A stretch of 64,000 nucleotides of DNA from an uncultured Clostridia bacterium (GTDB lineage Bacteria > Bacillota > Clostridia > Lachnospirales > Lachnospiraceae), in assembly GCA_946403295.1 (NCBI GenBank), contig CAMIZL010000002.1, positions 80,091 to 144,090 on the forward strand. Reading direction: 5' to 3'. The translations under genes were made by a program, and so were the position numbers. A model generated the notes under the pieces. It saw only the letters and a program-made list of their open reading frames with translations. It was not told where the DNA came from and did no database searches. Positions 1 to 8,604 of this stretch are shown here, piece after piece. Every line of letters begins with the position of its first letter. The stretch's first letter is position 1.

Positions 1-584
1 TCGTTCTTTCCCATGCGAAGCACCACATTGTATTGAAGTTCAAAAAGGCTTCCCATGTTTGTCGACTTAACCTTTTCGAGCACGGACTTTGATGTGTATT
101 TATCGAGGATATCATCAAAGATCGTCGTATAATCGAGATTCTCGGGGATGAAGATCCTGAGGATCCTTGTACTGTTCGAAGGTGCGGCAAGTCCCATAAG
201 ACTGATCACGATCGTGGCAGCGCCCACAACAAGGATGAGTGCCGCAGCGTATCCGACATATCCCATGGCCATCGCAAGACCCGAAGCCGTTGCGAGGAAG
301 ATACTTGTGATCTCACGGGCATTACCGGGAGTGGATCTGAAACGGACAAGCGAGAATGCACCCATTACGGCGATACCTGTTCCGACATTGCCGTTAACGA
401 GCATGATCACGGCCTGGATGATCGCGGGGAGCGCTATAAGCGCAAGGAGCATGTTCTTTGAATATTCATTTTTAAATGTGTGAATAAACGCTATAACAAT
501 TCCGAGTCCGAGGGAAATGCATGTGCAGATAACGAATTCACTCGCCGAAACGGTCGAAGTGGATGCTAAAATACTTTCGAACAT
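1..584 (-). CDS. DUF4956 domain membrane protein (3' end outside window)
   Basis: Reading the minus strand from ATG at 584 gives an open frame running off the left edge. It starts MFESILAS and has three to four hydrophobic segments in the first 110 residues, followed by a soluble part with ILRIFIPENLDY. This arrangement (N-terminal membrane helices, cytoplasmic tail) and the partner gene match the DUF4956 family, which is commonly found beside VTC-domain polyphosphate polymerases. A strong AGGAGG lies 11 bases before the ATG and overlaps the stop of the upstream VTC gene, so the two are translationally coupled. The function of the family is not established; a role with polyphosphate or surface polymer metabolism is only inferred from the neighbour. 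The C-terminus lies beyond the window. Confidence 0.82.
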   Translation of the reverse strand, partial: MFESILASTSTVSASEFVICTCISLGLGIVIAFIHTFKNEYSKNMLLALIALPAIIQAVIMLVNGNVGTGIAVMGAFSLVRFRSTPGNAREITSIFLATASGLAMAMGYVGYAAALILVVGAATIVISLMGLAAPSNSTRILRIFIPENLDYTTIFDDILDKYTSKSVLEKVKSTNMGSLFELQYNVVLRMGKN

Positions 585-599
585 AAAGATATGTTCCTC

Positions 600-1400
600 C
601 TATCTGGGTGTTTTGTCTTTTGATGCCTTCTTCCTGAGTCTTGCGCTCTTAAGGTCGACAACGGGACCCGAGTTACTGAGGAGCGGCATATGATTTTCGA
701 TGATACTCATGTACAGATCGGGGTTCTCTGAATAATATGTCCCGTATTTCGAAATTGAAACGGGCGCGATCCTGAGCTCCGAAAGGATATTTGCCATCCA
801 CATGGGCATATACTCGGGGAGTTTGATCTCCATGAGTGTCAGGTCTTCGTCGAGAAGCTGTTCTCCGACAGCGCCCTCGCCGAGTCTGAGCTTTTTACGC
901 CTGCATCTGATGTTCTTATCGAGAGTGAGTCTTATCGATTCGTCCTCAACGCCGAAATACGCGCGTCTGTCATAAGCAAGGTAAACCTGCGGAACAACAG
1001 GCGTCGTCTTAAGGAACCAATCGATCTCACGCATGATCTGATTGTCTTTCTTCGGATGAATGCCGTCATAAAGGTACGCCTCGGCCTCCTTAAGTTTAAG
1101 ACCGACACGACGCTTATATACGACTCCCTTGAATTTCTTCTTAAGCTCAACGAACACCTTGGAATCTTCCGATTCGGGCACGCCGTATGAACGAAGTCTG
1201 AGTTTTTCCTTATAGATGGGCTTTTCGATCGAATTCCTGATAAGATCAAAATCGGGAGTATCAAAATAGATATTGCAGATTGTATGGAGGCCGTATTGAT
1301 CGAGCTGCATCTTGCCTTCCGTACGACGAAGGAACTCACGTTCCTGTTCGGAAGTAAGCAGGTATTTCTTTTCGTAACGCTTAAACACCGTCTCGCTCAT
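600..1400 (-). CDS. VTC-domain polyphosphate polymerase-like protein
   Basis: A protein of about 266 residues with the triphosphate-tunnel fold signatures of the VTC domain: RYEKKYLL near the N-terminus, EKLRLRSYG, ELKKK, YKRRVGL, a DRRAYFG segment, LMEIKLP and SKYGTYY at the end. In the family these basic and acidic strands line a tunnel that binds nucleotide triphosphate and polyphosphate. An ATG seven codons further upstream (1421) is in frame, but the ATG at 1400 has AAAGGAGGG at good spacing and begins directly at the conserved ETVFKRYEKKY segment, so I chose it. It is followed after 15 bases by the DUF4956 gene. A sigma-A-like promoter is visible upstream. Polyphosphate synthesis is inferred from the family. 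Confidence 0.85.
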   Translation of the reverse strand: MSETVFKRYEKKYLLTSEQEREFLRRTEGKMQLDQYGLHTICNIYFDTPDFDLIRNSIEKPIYKEKLRLRSYGVPESEDSKVFVELKKKFKGVVYKRRVGLKLKEAEAYLYDGIHPKKDNQIMREIDWFLKTTPVVPQVYLAYDRRAYFGVEDESIRLTLDKNIRCRRKKLRLGEGAVGEQLLDEDLTLMEIKLPEYMPMWMANILSELRIAPVSISKYGTYYSENPDLYMSIIENHMPLLSNSGPVVDLKSARLRKKASKDKTPR

Positions 1401-1461
1401 CAAAGGCCCTCCTTTCCGCATTTTCTCATAGTTGCGATTTTACAGCGCAAATTTGAAGTAC

Positions 1462-1490
1462 ATTTTACGACTATTTGAATTATTTGTAAA
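1462..1490 (-). promoter_or_regulatory. Candidate promoter for the VTC-DUF4956 pair
   Basis: On the minus strand TTTACA (1490-1485) and TAAAAT (1467-1462) are separated by exactly 17 bases, about 60 bases before the VTC start codon. Sequence match only. Confidence 0.6.
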
Positions 1491-1538
1491 CATACACGAA
1501 GAACCACTCATTATTCTTCCCCGTATGTTCTTGAGTTT

Positions 1539-1570
1539 GTGGGGGCTTTTTTCTCCGCGTCTGCCCCCAC
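1539..1570 (-). terminator. Hairpin after deoC
   Basis: GTGGGGGC and GCCCCCAC form a perfect 8-bp GC-rich stem around a 16-base loop, 31 bases past the deoC stop. There is no clear U-tract after it on the minus strand, so termination is likely but not certain. Confidence 0.45.
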
Positions 1571-1600
1571 GGGGTCGCGGTCGTTTTGCTCTCCGTCCGC

Positions 1601-2245
1601 TCACCCAAGACTCTTTACGAGTCTGCTCGTACCGAGTCTGTCGGCTCCCGCGTTTATGAGATCTTCAGCATCGTCGAATCCTTTGATCCCGCCTGCCGCT
1701 TTGATCTTAACGCTATCCGGAAGATTTTCCCTGAAAAGGCGGACATCCGAAACTGTCGCTCCGCCCGTACCAAAACCGGTGGAGGTCTTGATAAAGTCGG
1801 CGCCCGCTGCCGCGCAACATCCGCAAAGTTCTACCTTCTCTTTATCGGTAAGATAGCATGTTTCGATAATAACCTTAAGAAGTTTTCCGTTGCATGCCTT
1901 CTTGATCTGCCTGATCTCCTCCGTTACATCCTCAAAGCGTCCTTCCTTTACCATTCCGAGATTGACAACCATGTCGATCTCATCGGCACCTTCCGAAACC
2001 GCGCAAGCCGTTTCGAAAACTTTCACCTCGGTTGTGTTATATCCGTTGGGGAATCCGATGACCGTACAAATGCGCATACGTCCGGCAGCGTACTCGGCAG
2101 CCCTCTTCACAAACGAAGGAGCAACGCAAACACTCGCCGTTCCAAAGCGGATCGCACCGTCAATAAGGGCGGCGATGTCGGGCCATGTAGCTGTCTGCTT
2201 GAGTTCCGTGTGGTCTACACGCGAAAGAACGAATTGTTTTTCCAT
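1601..2245 (-). CDS. deoC: Deoxyribose-phosphate aldolase
   Basis: A 214-residue class I aldolase that cleaves 2-deoxyribose-5-phosphate to glyceraldehyde-3-phosphate and acetaldehyde in deoxynucleoside catabolism. Visible family features: VDHTELKQTAT at the N-terminus, CVAPSFV, VIGFPNGYNTTEVK, DEIDMVVNLG (acidic catalytic residues), VIIETCYLT, the Schiff-base lysine in DFIKTSTGFGTGGAT and KAAGGIK close to the end. Length matches the family. AGGAGAG lies before the ATG. It sits 78 bases downstream of cdd on the same strand, so the pair probably forms a nucleoside salvage unit: cytidine deaminase makes uridine or deoxyuridine, whose sugar is later drained through DeoC. No nucleoside phosphorylase or phosphopentomutase gene is visible alongside. 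Confidence 0.95.
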   Translation of the reverse strand: MEKQFVLSRVDHTELKQTATWPDIAALIDGAIRFGTASVCVAPSFVKRAAEYAAGRMRICTVIGFPNGYNTTEVKVFETACAVSEGADEIDMVVNLGMVKEGRFEDVTEEIRQIKKACNGKLLKVIIETCYLTDKEKVELCGCCAAAGADFIKTSTGFGTGGATVSDVRLFRENLPDSVKIKAAGGIKGFDDAEDLINAGADRLGTSRLVKSLG

Positions 2246-2323
2246 AATGATCTACTCTCCTAATCCGGCGTCTCGGGGGTATGATTATTGATTACGGCGT
2301 CCCCCTGCCCTAATGTCTCCCCG

Positions 2324-2848
2324 TCATATCTTATCAGGCGTAAATCCCATCGGGAAAAGCTCGCGAAGCGAATACACCCAATACTCGTCCTCGCTCCTGG
2401 CGAGGATGATAAAGAAACTATCGGGATCGCAGAACTCCGCCATTACCTGTCTGCATACTCCGCACGGAGGGCAATAATCGGTGATCTTTCCGTCCTTGCC
2501 GCCGACGATCGCGATGGCGTCGAATTCCCTGTCGCCTTCGCTGACAGCCTTAAAGAACGCGGTCCTTTCGGCGCAATTGCTCGGTCCGAATGCGACATTC
2601 TCGATGTTGCAACCCGTGTAGATCTTCTTGTTTCTGGCCATAAGCGCCGCTCCGACCTTAAAATTCGAATAAGGCGCATATGAAAATTTAAGCATCTCGG
2701 TCGCTTTTTTGATCAGTTCCCTGCAAACAAGGTCACTGAGTCTGTCGACCGATGGTGTTGTTCCTTTGAGGGGTGCCGGTTCTGTTCCTCGTGTTTGAAC
2801 AGGAAGCCGCATCTCGTTTACTTCAGATCTGTTACCGTCATTTCCCAT
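2324..2848 (-). CDS. cdd: Cytidine deaminase
   Basis: A zinc-dependent deaminase of cytidine and deoxycytidine. The homotetrameric-type core begins near residue 45 (LIKKATEMLKFSYAPYSNFKVGAAL) and shows the zinc and catalytic motifs NCAERTA (Cys ligand and catalytic Glu) and PPCGVCRQ (two Cys ligands). About 40 residues precede the usual start of the family, with no recognisable motif and a likely disordered composition. A strong AGGAGG stands at good spacing before the ATG at 2848, so the long form is supported rather than an internal start. It ends with GFTPDKI, close to the normal length for the core. It lies 19 bases after the permease start codon region and upstream of deoC. Confidence 0.93.
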   Translation of the reverse strand: MGNDGNRSEVNEMRLPVQTRGTEPAPLKGTTPSVDRLSDLVCRELIKKATEMLKFSYAPYSNFKVGAALMARNKKIYTGCNIENVAFGPSNCAERTAFFKAVSEGDREFDAIAIVGGKDGKITDYCPPCGVCRQVMAEFCDPDSFFIILARSEDEYWVYSLRELFPMGFTPDKI

Positions 2849-2867
2849 GATGATGCCTCCTAATATT

Positions 2868-3584
2868 TTATTCTACCGTTTCGACCGGTTTATGATCTTC
2901 GATATCTTCCTTCTCTCTTCTCTTCTTAACGCGAAGGATGAGCTTGTTGAATATGGCCTCGATTATCGCGGCTGCTATAAGGTAAAGCACGATGCAGAAG
3001 AAGATCGAGAAAAAAGGATACATGTTCCTGTGTCCGATCGTGCTCATCACATTGGTCAGTTCTCCGACTCCGATATAGCCGGCAAGTGAAGAAAACTGGA
3101 GTAGAAGGACCGTAAGTCTCTTGATCTCAAAAAGAGAATTCTCTATGGCTTCGGGAATTACCGCCGTGAAATGCGAATGACTGAGGCTCTTTTTGATATT
3201 CTCCGAAAAGCCTTCCATCTCTCGTTTTGCGCTTCGCGTGAGGATCTCGGAATAACTGCCCGCGCCGTAAAGACCGATACCGAGCGCTGCCGCAGCAATC
3301 GCCGGAACATTGAATCCGACAACGGGCACATAATAGAGAAGCCAGATCAGAAGAACCACAGGACAGCTTCTGAGTATGAAACAAAGCGCCCGTCCGATCC
3401 CCGATAAAAGCTTCTTTTCATAGCATGTCAGATAACTCACCAACATGCCGAGGATCATGGCTATGATCCATGCCGCAACGGTTATGATCCCTGTGACGAT
3501 GATCGCTTTGATTATGCGGAAATAAGCTCCTCCCGAAATGAGATTTGAATAAACCGCGTCGGTTATTCCCAAAAGAGCATACAT
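2868..3584 (-). CDS. Amino-acid-type ABC transporter permease (divergent)
   Basis: A 238-residue protein with about five hydrophobic segments, similar in layout to the His/Glu/Gln/Arg polar amino acid permease family. The cytoplasmic coupling loop, normally GGI..GQ.EAA..LG, is strongly altered here (residues around 118-145 read REMEGFSENIKKSLS), followed by the expected VIPEAIENS and a final YIGVGELTNV segment. It ends in a highly charged tail (VKKRREKEDIEDH). AGGAGGAC precedes the ATG. The binding-protein gene lies 58 bases upstream, but no ATPase gene is adjacent, so it either borrows an ATPase or has another role. Family assignment is fair; the substrate is unknown. Confidence 0.75.
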   Translation of the reverse strand: MYALLGITDAVYSNLISGGAYFRIIKAIIVTGIITVAAWIIAMILGMLVSYLTCYEKKLLSGIGRALCFILRSCPVVLLIWLLYYVPVVGFNVPAIAAAALGIGLYGAGSYSEILTRSAKREMEGFSENIKKSLSHSHFTAVIPEAIENSLFEIKRLTVLLLQFSSLAGYIGVGELTNVMSTIGHRNMYPFFSIFFCIVLYLIAAAIIEAIFNKLILRVKKRREKEDIEDHKPVETVE

Positions 3585-3642
3585 AAATCCGTCCTCCTGT
3601 CGCCTTAAAATTTCTCGTTAAAAGCGGTCTGACCCGCAAGTA

Positions 3643-4575
3643 TCATTCCACCGGTTCGCCTGTCCCCAGTTCATCAGTTACCGGTTCCCTGACGAGGAAC
3701 TTGTAATTGTACATCTCGAGGTATCCGATGGATGTCAGGAATTTCTTTTGTTCCTGTGTCGTGTTTCCGGAAGCCGCTCCGGTGAGCAATGCGTCGACCC
3801 TTCCCGACATAAGCTGTGTGAAAGCCGTGTCGGTATCAAGGATCTCAATGTTTATGTCCGTGCAGAGCTCGCATGCGAGTTCATCAAGGAACGCCACGCA
3901 GAATCCGCACGGTCTGCCGTATTCGTCTATGTAATCGAGCGGAGGCGTTGCTCCCGTAATGCCTATGTTGATCGAGCCGCTTATTTCATTGTTCGACCTG
4001 AATCTGTCTCCCCTGCTCCACATGTCTTCTTCATAGAATTTGCCGATCTCGGAGGCTTTTGTGACATAGTCGTTCACAAGATTCCGGACCGTGCCGTCTT
4101 TAATTATCTCTGTCAGGCCGGTGTCGAGTTTTTCTTTAAGCAGCTTGTTTTCAGGCGTGTCCGCCATCGCAAACGCAAATGAGAACCTCGGCGCAGCAAG
4201 ATTGGCCGTTGCGGACATGTCTTTGCTGTCAAGGATCTTAAGTCCGTACTTTTTCGAAGCATATCCGGCCGTAACGTCGCATGCCCAGATACCGTCGACT
4301 TCGCCTTCCCTGAGACCTTCTACCGCATCTTCGAACGAGTCGTATTCTCTGTAGGCGGAAACATCACGTCCCAAAAGACTTTGAAAATATATTTTTGAAG
4401 CTTCGGCGCCCATGTAGGACTTAACCCCTCCGATCTTTGCCCCCGCAAGATCGTCGGCGCATGTTACGTTCCGTAATTCTTTTGAAACGCCTTTTGCCGG
4501 CCAAAGGATCGCGCTTAACGCAGTGAGTACGATCATTATGACCACGGCACCGAGCTTGTACCACTTTCTTTTCAT
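3643..4575 (-). CDS. Membrane-anchored solute-binding protein, two SBP_bac_3-like halves
   Basis: About 310 residues starting MKRKWYKLGAVV. One hydrophobic helix (residues 5-27) anchors the protein; there is no lipobox cysteine. Two periplasmic-binding-like regions follow: about 35-165 (DDLAGAKIGGVKSYMGAEA, VDGIWACDVTAGYASKKYG) and about 200-300 (INIGITGATPPLDYIDEYGRPCGFCVAFLDELA, VDALLTGAASGNT). The second resembles the start of a polar amino acid binding domain. An in-frame ATG at 4719 would add 48 residues encoded largely by a 34-bp tandem repeat; the ATG at 4575 has AAGGGGAAG in front of it and begins the signal anchor, so I prefer it. It is paired with the divergent permease downstream. 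The ligand cannot be told from the sequence. Confidence 0.75.
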   Translation of the reverse strand: MKRKWYKLGAVVIMIVLTALSAILWPAKGVSKELRNVTCADDLAGAKIGGVKSYMGAEASKIYFQSLLGRDVSAYREYDSFEDAVEGLREGEVDGIWACDVTAGYASKKYGLKILDSKDMSATANLAAPRFSFAFAMADTPENKLLKEKLDTGLTEIIKDGTVRNLVNDYVTKASEIGKFYEEDMWSRGDRFRSNNEISGSINIGITGATPPLDYIDEYGRPCGFCVAFLDELACELCTDINIEILDTDTAFTQLMSGRVDALLTGAASGNTTQEQKKFLTSIGYLEMYNYKFLVREPVTDELGTGEPVE

Positions 4576-4651
4576 TATACTTCCCCTTCCGAAACGCCCT
4601 CTGTCGCTTACGTTCATGTCCGAAACATCGTCACGTTTTGCTTCTTGCCGA

Positions 4652-4787
4652 ACGTCTTTATCGCTTTCATTCAGCCTCTTTCCGGACGTCTTTATCGCTT
4701 TCATTCGGCCTCTTGCCAAACATCTTTATTGCTTTCATTCGGCCTCTTGCCGGACGTCTTTATCGCTTTCATTCGGTCTCTGAGCGC
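4652..4787 (-). repeat. 34-bp tandem repeat, four copies
   Basis: Four consecutive copies of a 34-base unit (plus-strand core ACGTCTTTATCGCTTTCATT; copies start at 4652, 4686, 4720 and 4754) fill the gap between the beta-propeller gene stop and the binding-protein start. Copies differ by a few bases. 34 is not a multiple of three, so the repeat is not maintained as a peptide repeat. Each copy contains, on the minus strand, a short GCAAGAGGCCGAAT segment. Confidence 0.9.
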
Positions 4788-4792
4788 CTGTA

Positions 4793-7105
4793 TCACTTCA
4801 GGCGGGCGCCGTAGATCTTCTCGCCTCTGGTTGCGATGACGAGTCTGTCGGCGTACATGACGGGTGTGGCTTCGATCGCCGACCCGAAGTTGATACGGTT
4901 TAATATCTTGCCGTCACGTCCGTCTACGAGCAGGAGATCGCCGTTCTGGCAACCCTGCACCACAAGCGGTTTTCCGTCTCTGTCGTATGTAAGGATCGTC
5001 GAACTCCATGAATACATGTCGAGCGTGATCCTCCACTCCTCATGTCCCGTAGCTTTGTCGAGGGCAACAAGATATCCCTCCTCAAGATTGGGCGTCTTTG
5101 AGATCGAATAGATCACAAAATTGTCGATCATGCCTTTTCCGATCGCGCCGGTCGAAAGAACTCCGCCGGCATAACCCTTAACGGTATGAACCTCGTAACC
5201 CTTCTTCCAGACGATCTGTCCGGTGATGGCATTGAGCTTGTAGACAGCGGCTTCTCCGATGCTGTTTTCGTCATAACCGTATTTCAGGGTCGTTCCGATG
5301 TATATAAACTTTCCGTCGCCCTCGAACGAAAGGATCGGCGAAGAATTGATATCTTCCTTGAGGTCGTTGATCCAGACCATCTTCATCGTATTGAGGTCGA
5401 TGCAGTAGAACATGCCCGCATTGTCGCCGAGGTACAGATAACCGTTCCATGCACAGGCACTGCATTCACTTCCCCAGACCCTCTTGTTCTCGTCATAGAT
5501 CTTATCGATCGTAAACGTGTATTTTACGAACTGGGACGGTGAAACCGAGACAGCCGGTCGTCCTTTTGTATATTCGGTGTTGAGCTTCATGGTGTAGAGC
5601 ACGCCGTTCTCACCGGGATAAATGAGCGTGTCCGTCTCGACGTCGATGACCGGCGAGCTGTCATAGGCGTGCCACTGCCTCGGAGCGAAACTGTCTTCCA
5701 TTCCTCCCTCGTAAAGGAGTTTTCCGTCGATCAGACTGTATATGTAGAAGCGCTGCGACACATTCTCTCCGAACGGACCGGTCTGCGCGTCACCGCAACC
5801 GCAGAAAAGCAGCGGTGTGCCGTCGGGGTAGATCGTGGCCGTTCCTTTAAATGTCATTCCGACGTTTATGGCGGGGCGTGTCTCTTCCCCTGTATCAAGA
5901 TCGAGGAAATGGATCTTGCCGTCCATTCCGGGATATATGATCTCGACAAGCCCTGTCTTTTTTTTGGCGTCGTCATACAGATTCATGGTCTCGCGCACAC
6001 TGTCATCCCATTGTGCGAGGAGCGGCTGTCCCGTCCATCCGTTGCCCGACCAGTAATCCGAGCCGTTGTTCTTCAAAAGCTTTCCGGTCTCGTATTCCCA
6101 CGATTTTTCAAAAGCTTTTTCTTCCGCGCTCACGGCGCCGACGCTCGATGCGTCTCTCCTGTAATTTCCCCTGAAAGTAAAGAATCCGCTTATGGGGGCG
6201 TCCGCATTTTTTTCCGTGTTAAAACTTATCGTTTCTTTTCTGACAAAGTCGGCTGTTTCGAAGTCGTTATACTCGACCCTTTCCTGAACCCTGTGCTTTG
6301 CGGGATCGGTATCGTCAACGCAGCGTGCAACCTCTTCGTCGGCTCCCTCGGCCGCCGTTGTATCCGACTCGTATCTTAAACTGCCCGCAGTCTTGTTGAA
6401 ATAATTGTGAAGGTATTTGAGCGAGCCGTATTTGACCATGAATTTAAAGGCAAAAAACCCGAGTACCAGGGAGCAGATCACCACAAACGAAACAACCGCG
6501 CATATGATCCTCTTTCCCTTTTTTCCGAGCCTGCGTTTGTTCTTTTCGACAAATTCTTCATAAGTCATGGCCTTCGGACCGGACGCTTCTTCACCCGTCT
6601 CGTCCTTAAACTCTTTTCTCGGGGCTCCGGTAAAAAGTCTTATGACAGCACTCAAAAGGCTCTCGCCCTTTTCTTTTACTACTTCTTCTTTTTGTTCGTT
6701 TTTGACAGAAACCGTGATCGATTCGGTAACTACGGGCTCCTGCACAACCGGGACATCATCGTCGTCCTTCGGGCGGGCCGAATCGTACATGTATTTTCTC
6801 TCATAGGTTTTGGGCTTATCGACCGAAACGGCTTCACGGGGATTTCCGAAAATATCATGAGTCGGCTTTTCGCTTTTCTCGACTTCTTCCTGAACATAAC
6901 GATCGTATTTCTTGGATTTAAGACGTAAAGTATCAGCCTCCGAAGTCTTACTGCCGGCGGGATTTGATTTCTGCTGTTCGATTTCCTTTCGGAGGGCCTT
7001 CCAGGGATTGAGCTCTTGTTCAACCCTCTCTTCGACAAGGTTGTTCATGCGCTCCTGTTTACCCTGAGCTACCTTCTTCTTGTTTCTGGACCTGTTCTTA
7101 GCCAT
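4793..7105 (-). CDS. Membrane protein with PQQ-like beta-propeller
   Basis: A 770-residue protein. Residues 1-190 are charged and cytoplasmic in character (lysine/arginine-rich start, then YMYDSARPKDDDD). A single membrane helix lies at about 200-225 (ICAVVSFVVICSLVLGFFAF). From about 320 a series of beta-propeller blades follows, with PQQ/WD-like repeat endings such as MDGKIHFLDLDTGEE, NGVLYTMKL, LYLGDNAGMFYCIDLN, VYKLNAITGQIVWKK, YLVALDKATGHEEWR and GDLLLVDGRDGKILNR. The N-in topology puts the propeller outside the cell. The family is broad: some members bind quinone, many only bind proteins or ligands. No dehydrogenase residues could be assigned, so no enzyme activity is claimed. It starts 20 bases after radA. 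Confidence 0.82.
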   Translation of the reverse strand: MAKNRSRNKKKVAQGKQERMNNLVEERVEQELNPWKALRKEIEQQKSNPAGSKTSEADTLRLKSKKYDRYVQEEVEKSEKPTHDIFGNPREAVSVDKPKTYERKYMYDSARPKDDDDVPVVQEPVVTESITVSVKNEQKEEVVKEKGESLLSAVIRLFTGAPRKEFKDETGEEASGPKAMTYEEFVEKNKRRLGKKGKRIICAVVSFVVICSLVLGFFAFKFMVKYGSLKYLHNYFNKTAGSLRYESDTTAAEGADEEVARCVDDTDPAKHRVQERVEYNDFETADFVRKETISFNTEKNADAPISGFFTFRGNYRRDASSVGAVSAEEKAFEKSWEYETGKLLKNNGSDYWSGNGWTGQPLLAQWDDSVRETMNLYDDAKKKTGLVEIIYPGMDGKIHFLDLDTGEETRPAINVGMTFKGTATIYPDGTPLLFCGCGDAQTGPFGENVSQRFYIYSLIDGKLLYEGGMEDSFAPRQWHAYDSSPVIDVETDTLIYPGENGVLYTMKLNTEYTKGRPAVSVSPSQFVKYTFTIDKIYDENKRVWGSECSACAWNGYLYLGDNAGMFYCIDLNTMKMVWINDLKEDINSSPILSFEGDGKFIYIGTTLKYGYDENSIGEAAVYKLNAITGQIVWKKGYEVHTVKGYAGGVLSTGAIGKGMIDNFVIYSISKTPNLEEGYLVALDKATGHEEWRITLDMYSWSSTILTYDRDGKPLVVQGCQNGDLLLVDGRDGKILNRINFGSAIEATPVMYADRLVIATRGEKIYGARLK

Positions 7106-7125
7106 TACTCGTACCTTTTATATAA

Positions 7126-8520
7126 TCATGTTTTAATTTTTCTGTCCCCCAGGAGCAGAGGCTTTAATTCTCTTATATGTCCCACTCCGATAACCTTTAT
7201 CTTGTGAGGTCCGATATCCTTTACATTGACCTGCGGCATGATCACGCAGTCATAGGCGAGATTCTGCGCTTCCATAACACGCTGCGATGCCCTGCTCACA
7301 CCGCGGATTTCTCCGGTAAGACCGACTTCCCCGAAGATGACCGTTTTCTCGGCAGGTGCTTTGTCCGTAGCGCTCGAAAGCAGCGCCATGACTACAGCCA
7401 AATCAAGAGCAGGCTCGTTGATCTTCATGCCGCCCGTGACGTTGACATAGGCGTCACTGCCCGAAAGCTGCACTCCCATACGCTTTTCGATCACGGCAAG
7501 CAGCAGATTCACTCTGTTTACGTCGATTCCGAGACATGTTCTCCTCGGCATCGCAAAACTCGTTCTGCTCACTAGGGCCTGTACTTCGGCAAGTATCGGT
7601 CTCGTGCCTTCTATCGATGCCGCGATGACCGAACCGGGTTCTCCGACAGGTCTTCCCTCAAGCATGTGTTCCGAAGGATTGCGTACCTCCCTGAGTCCGT
7701 CGCCTTCCATCTCGAACACTCCCACCTCATTTGTGGAACCGAATCTGTTCTTTACCGCCCTTAGGATCCTGTAGGGCGAAGAGGCGTCTCCTTCGAAATA
7801 GAGCACCGTGTCCACCATATGCTCGAGCATACGCGGACCCGCAACCGTACCTTCCTTCGTCACATGACCGACTATGAACACGGTAACAGGCATGCTCTTG
7901 GCCATCCTCATGAGCGCGCCCGTGGTTTCCCTTACCTGACTGATACTTCCCGGCGACGACGAGATGTCCTCTCTGTAGACGGTCTGTATCGAATCTATCA
8001 CTATGATGTCCGGCTTGTCCCGGTTCACGGTTTCTTCTATGGCATCAAGACTTGTTTCGGCAAGGAAGAGCACGTCGTCATCGGCCACTCCGAGTCTTTC
8101 CGCTCTCATGCCGATCTGTCTGAGGCTTTCCTCTCCGGAAATATAAAGTAGATTTAATTTCTTCCTTGCGAGCATCGCGCACGCTTCAAGCAGCAATGTG
8201 GACTTTCCTATTCCGGGGTCTCCTCCGACAAGTACGAGCGATCCTTTTACGATCCCTCCGCCGAGGACTCTGTCGAACTCTTCGATCCCCGTTTTCACGC
8301 GTTCTTCGTCTCCGCGCTCGATCCCCGAGAGCTTTACGGGTGCACTTGCATGTGCCGTATCCGACTTGCCTCTCGCGGCTCTCTGCTTTCCCTGAACTCC
8401 CGAAGCAGCCGGAGCCTCTTCAAAACTGTCCCAGGCCTTACAAGCGGGACATTGCCCCATCCACTTGGGAAATTCGTTTCCGCATTCCTTACAGAAGAAC
8501 ACAGTCTTGTCCTTGGCCAT
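7126..8520 (-). CDS. radA: DNA repair protein RadA/Sms
   Basis: A RecA-like branch-migration helicase acting in homologous recombination. The protein from ATG 8520 (464 residues) starts MAKDKTVFFCKECG and shows the C4 zinc finger (CKECG...CPACKAW), Walker A GGDPGIGKST, the RadA KNRFG motif (AVKNRFGSTNEVG) and a C-terminal Lon-like domain (SGSDAYVNVTGGMKINEPALDLAV, GEVGLTGEIRGVS). An in-frame ATG at 8598 would add 26 residues before the conserved start; the GGGGGA run next to ATG 8520 and the family start favour the shorter form. Length and motif order are typical. Confidence 0.95.
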   Translation of the reverse strand: MAKDKTVFFCKECGNEFPKWMGQCPACKAWDSFEEAPAASGVQGKQRAARGKSDTAHASAPVKLSGIERGDEERVKTGIEEFDRVLGGGIVKGSLVLVGGDPGIGKSTLLLEACAMLARKKLNLLYISGEESLRQIGMRAERLGVADDDVLFLAETSLDAIEETVNRDKPDIIVIDSIQTVYREDISSSPGSISQVRETTGALMRMAKSMPVTVFIVGHVTKEGTVAGPRMLEHMVDTVLYFEGDASSPYRILRAVKNRFGSTNEVGVFEMEGDGLREVRNPSEHMLEGRPVGEPGSVIAASIEGTRPILAEVQALVSRTSFAMPRRTCLGIDVNRVNLLLAVIEKRMGVQLSGSDAYVNVTGGMKINEPALDLAVVMALLSSATDKAPAEKTVIFGEVGLTGEIRGVSRASQRVMEAQNLAYDCVIMPQVNVKDIGPHKIKVIGVGHIRELKPLLLGDRKIKT

Positions 8521-8604
8521 AAACCATCCCCCGAAATTGATAAAAAAGGTGCCGATCCGGACGTTGCCGTCTTCGGATAGCACCTGAACTGTTTCCACAA
8601 GGCA

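Noticed and set aside
3643..4719. Longer start of the binding-protein gene at 4719
   Set aside because: The added 48 residues come mostly from the non-coding 34-bp repeat and precede the signal anchor; the start at 4575 has the better ribosome site.
4652..4787. CRISPR-like or iteron origin repeats
   Set aside because: Copies are directly joined without spacers and no replication gene is near.
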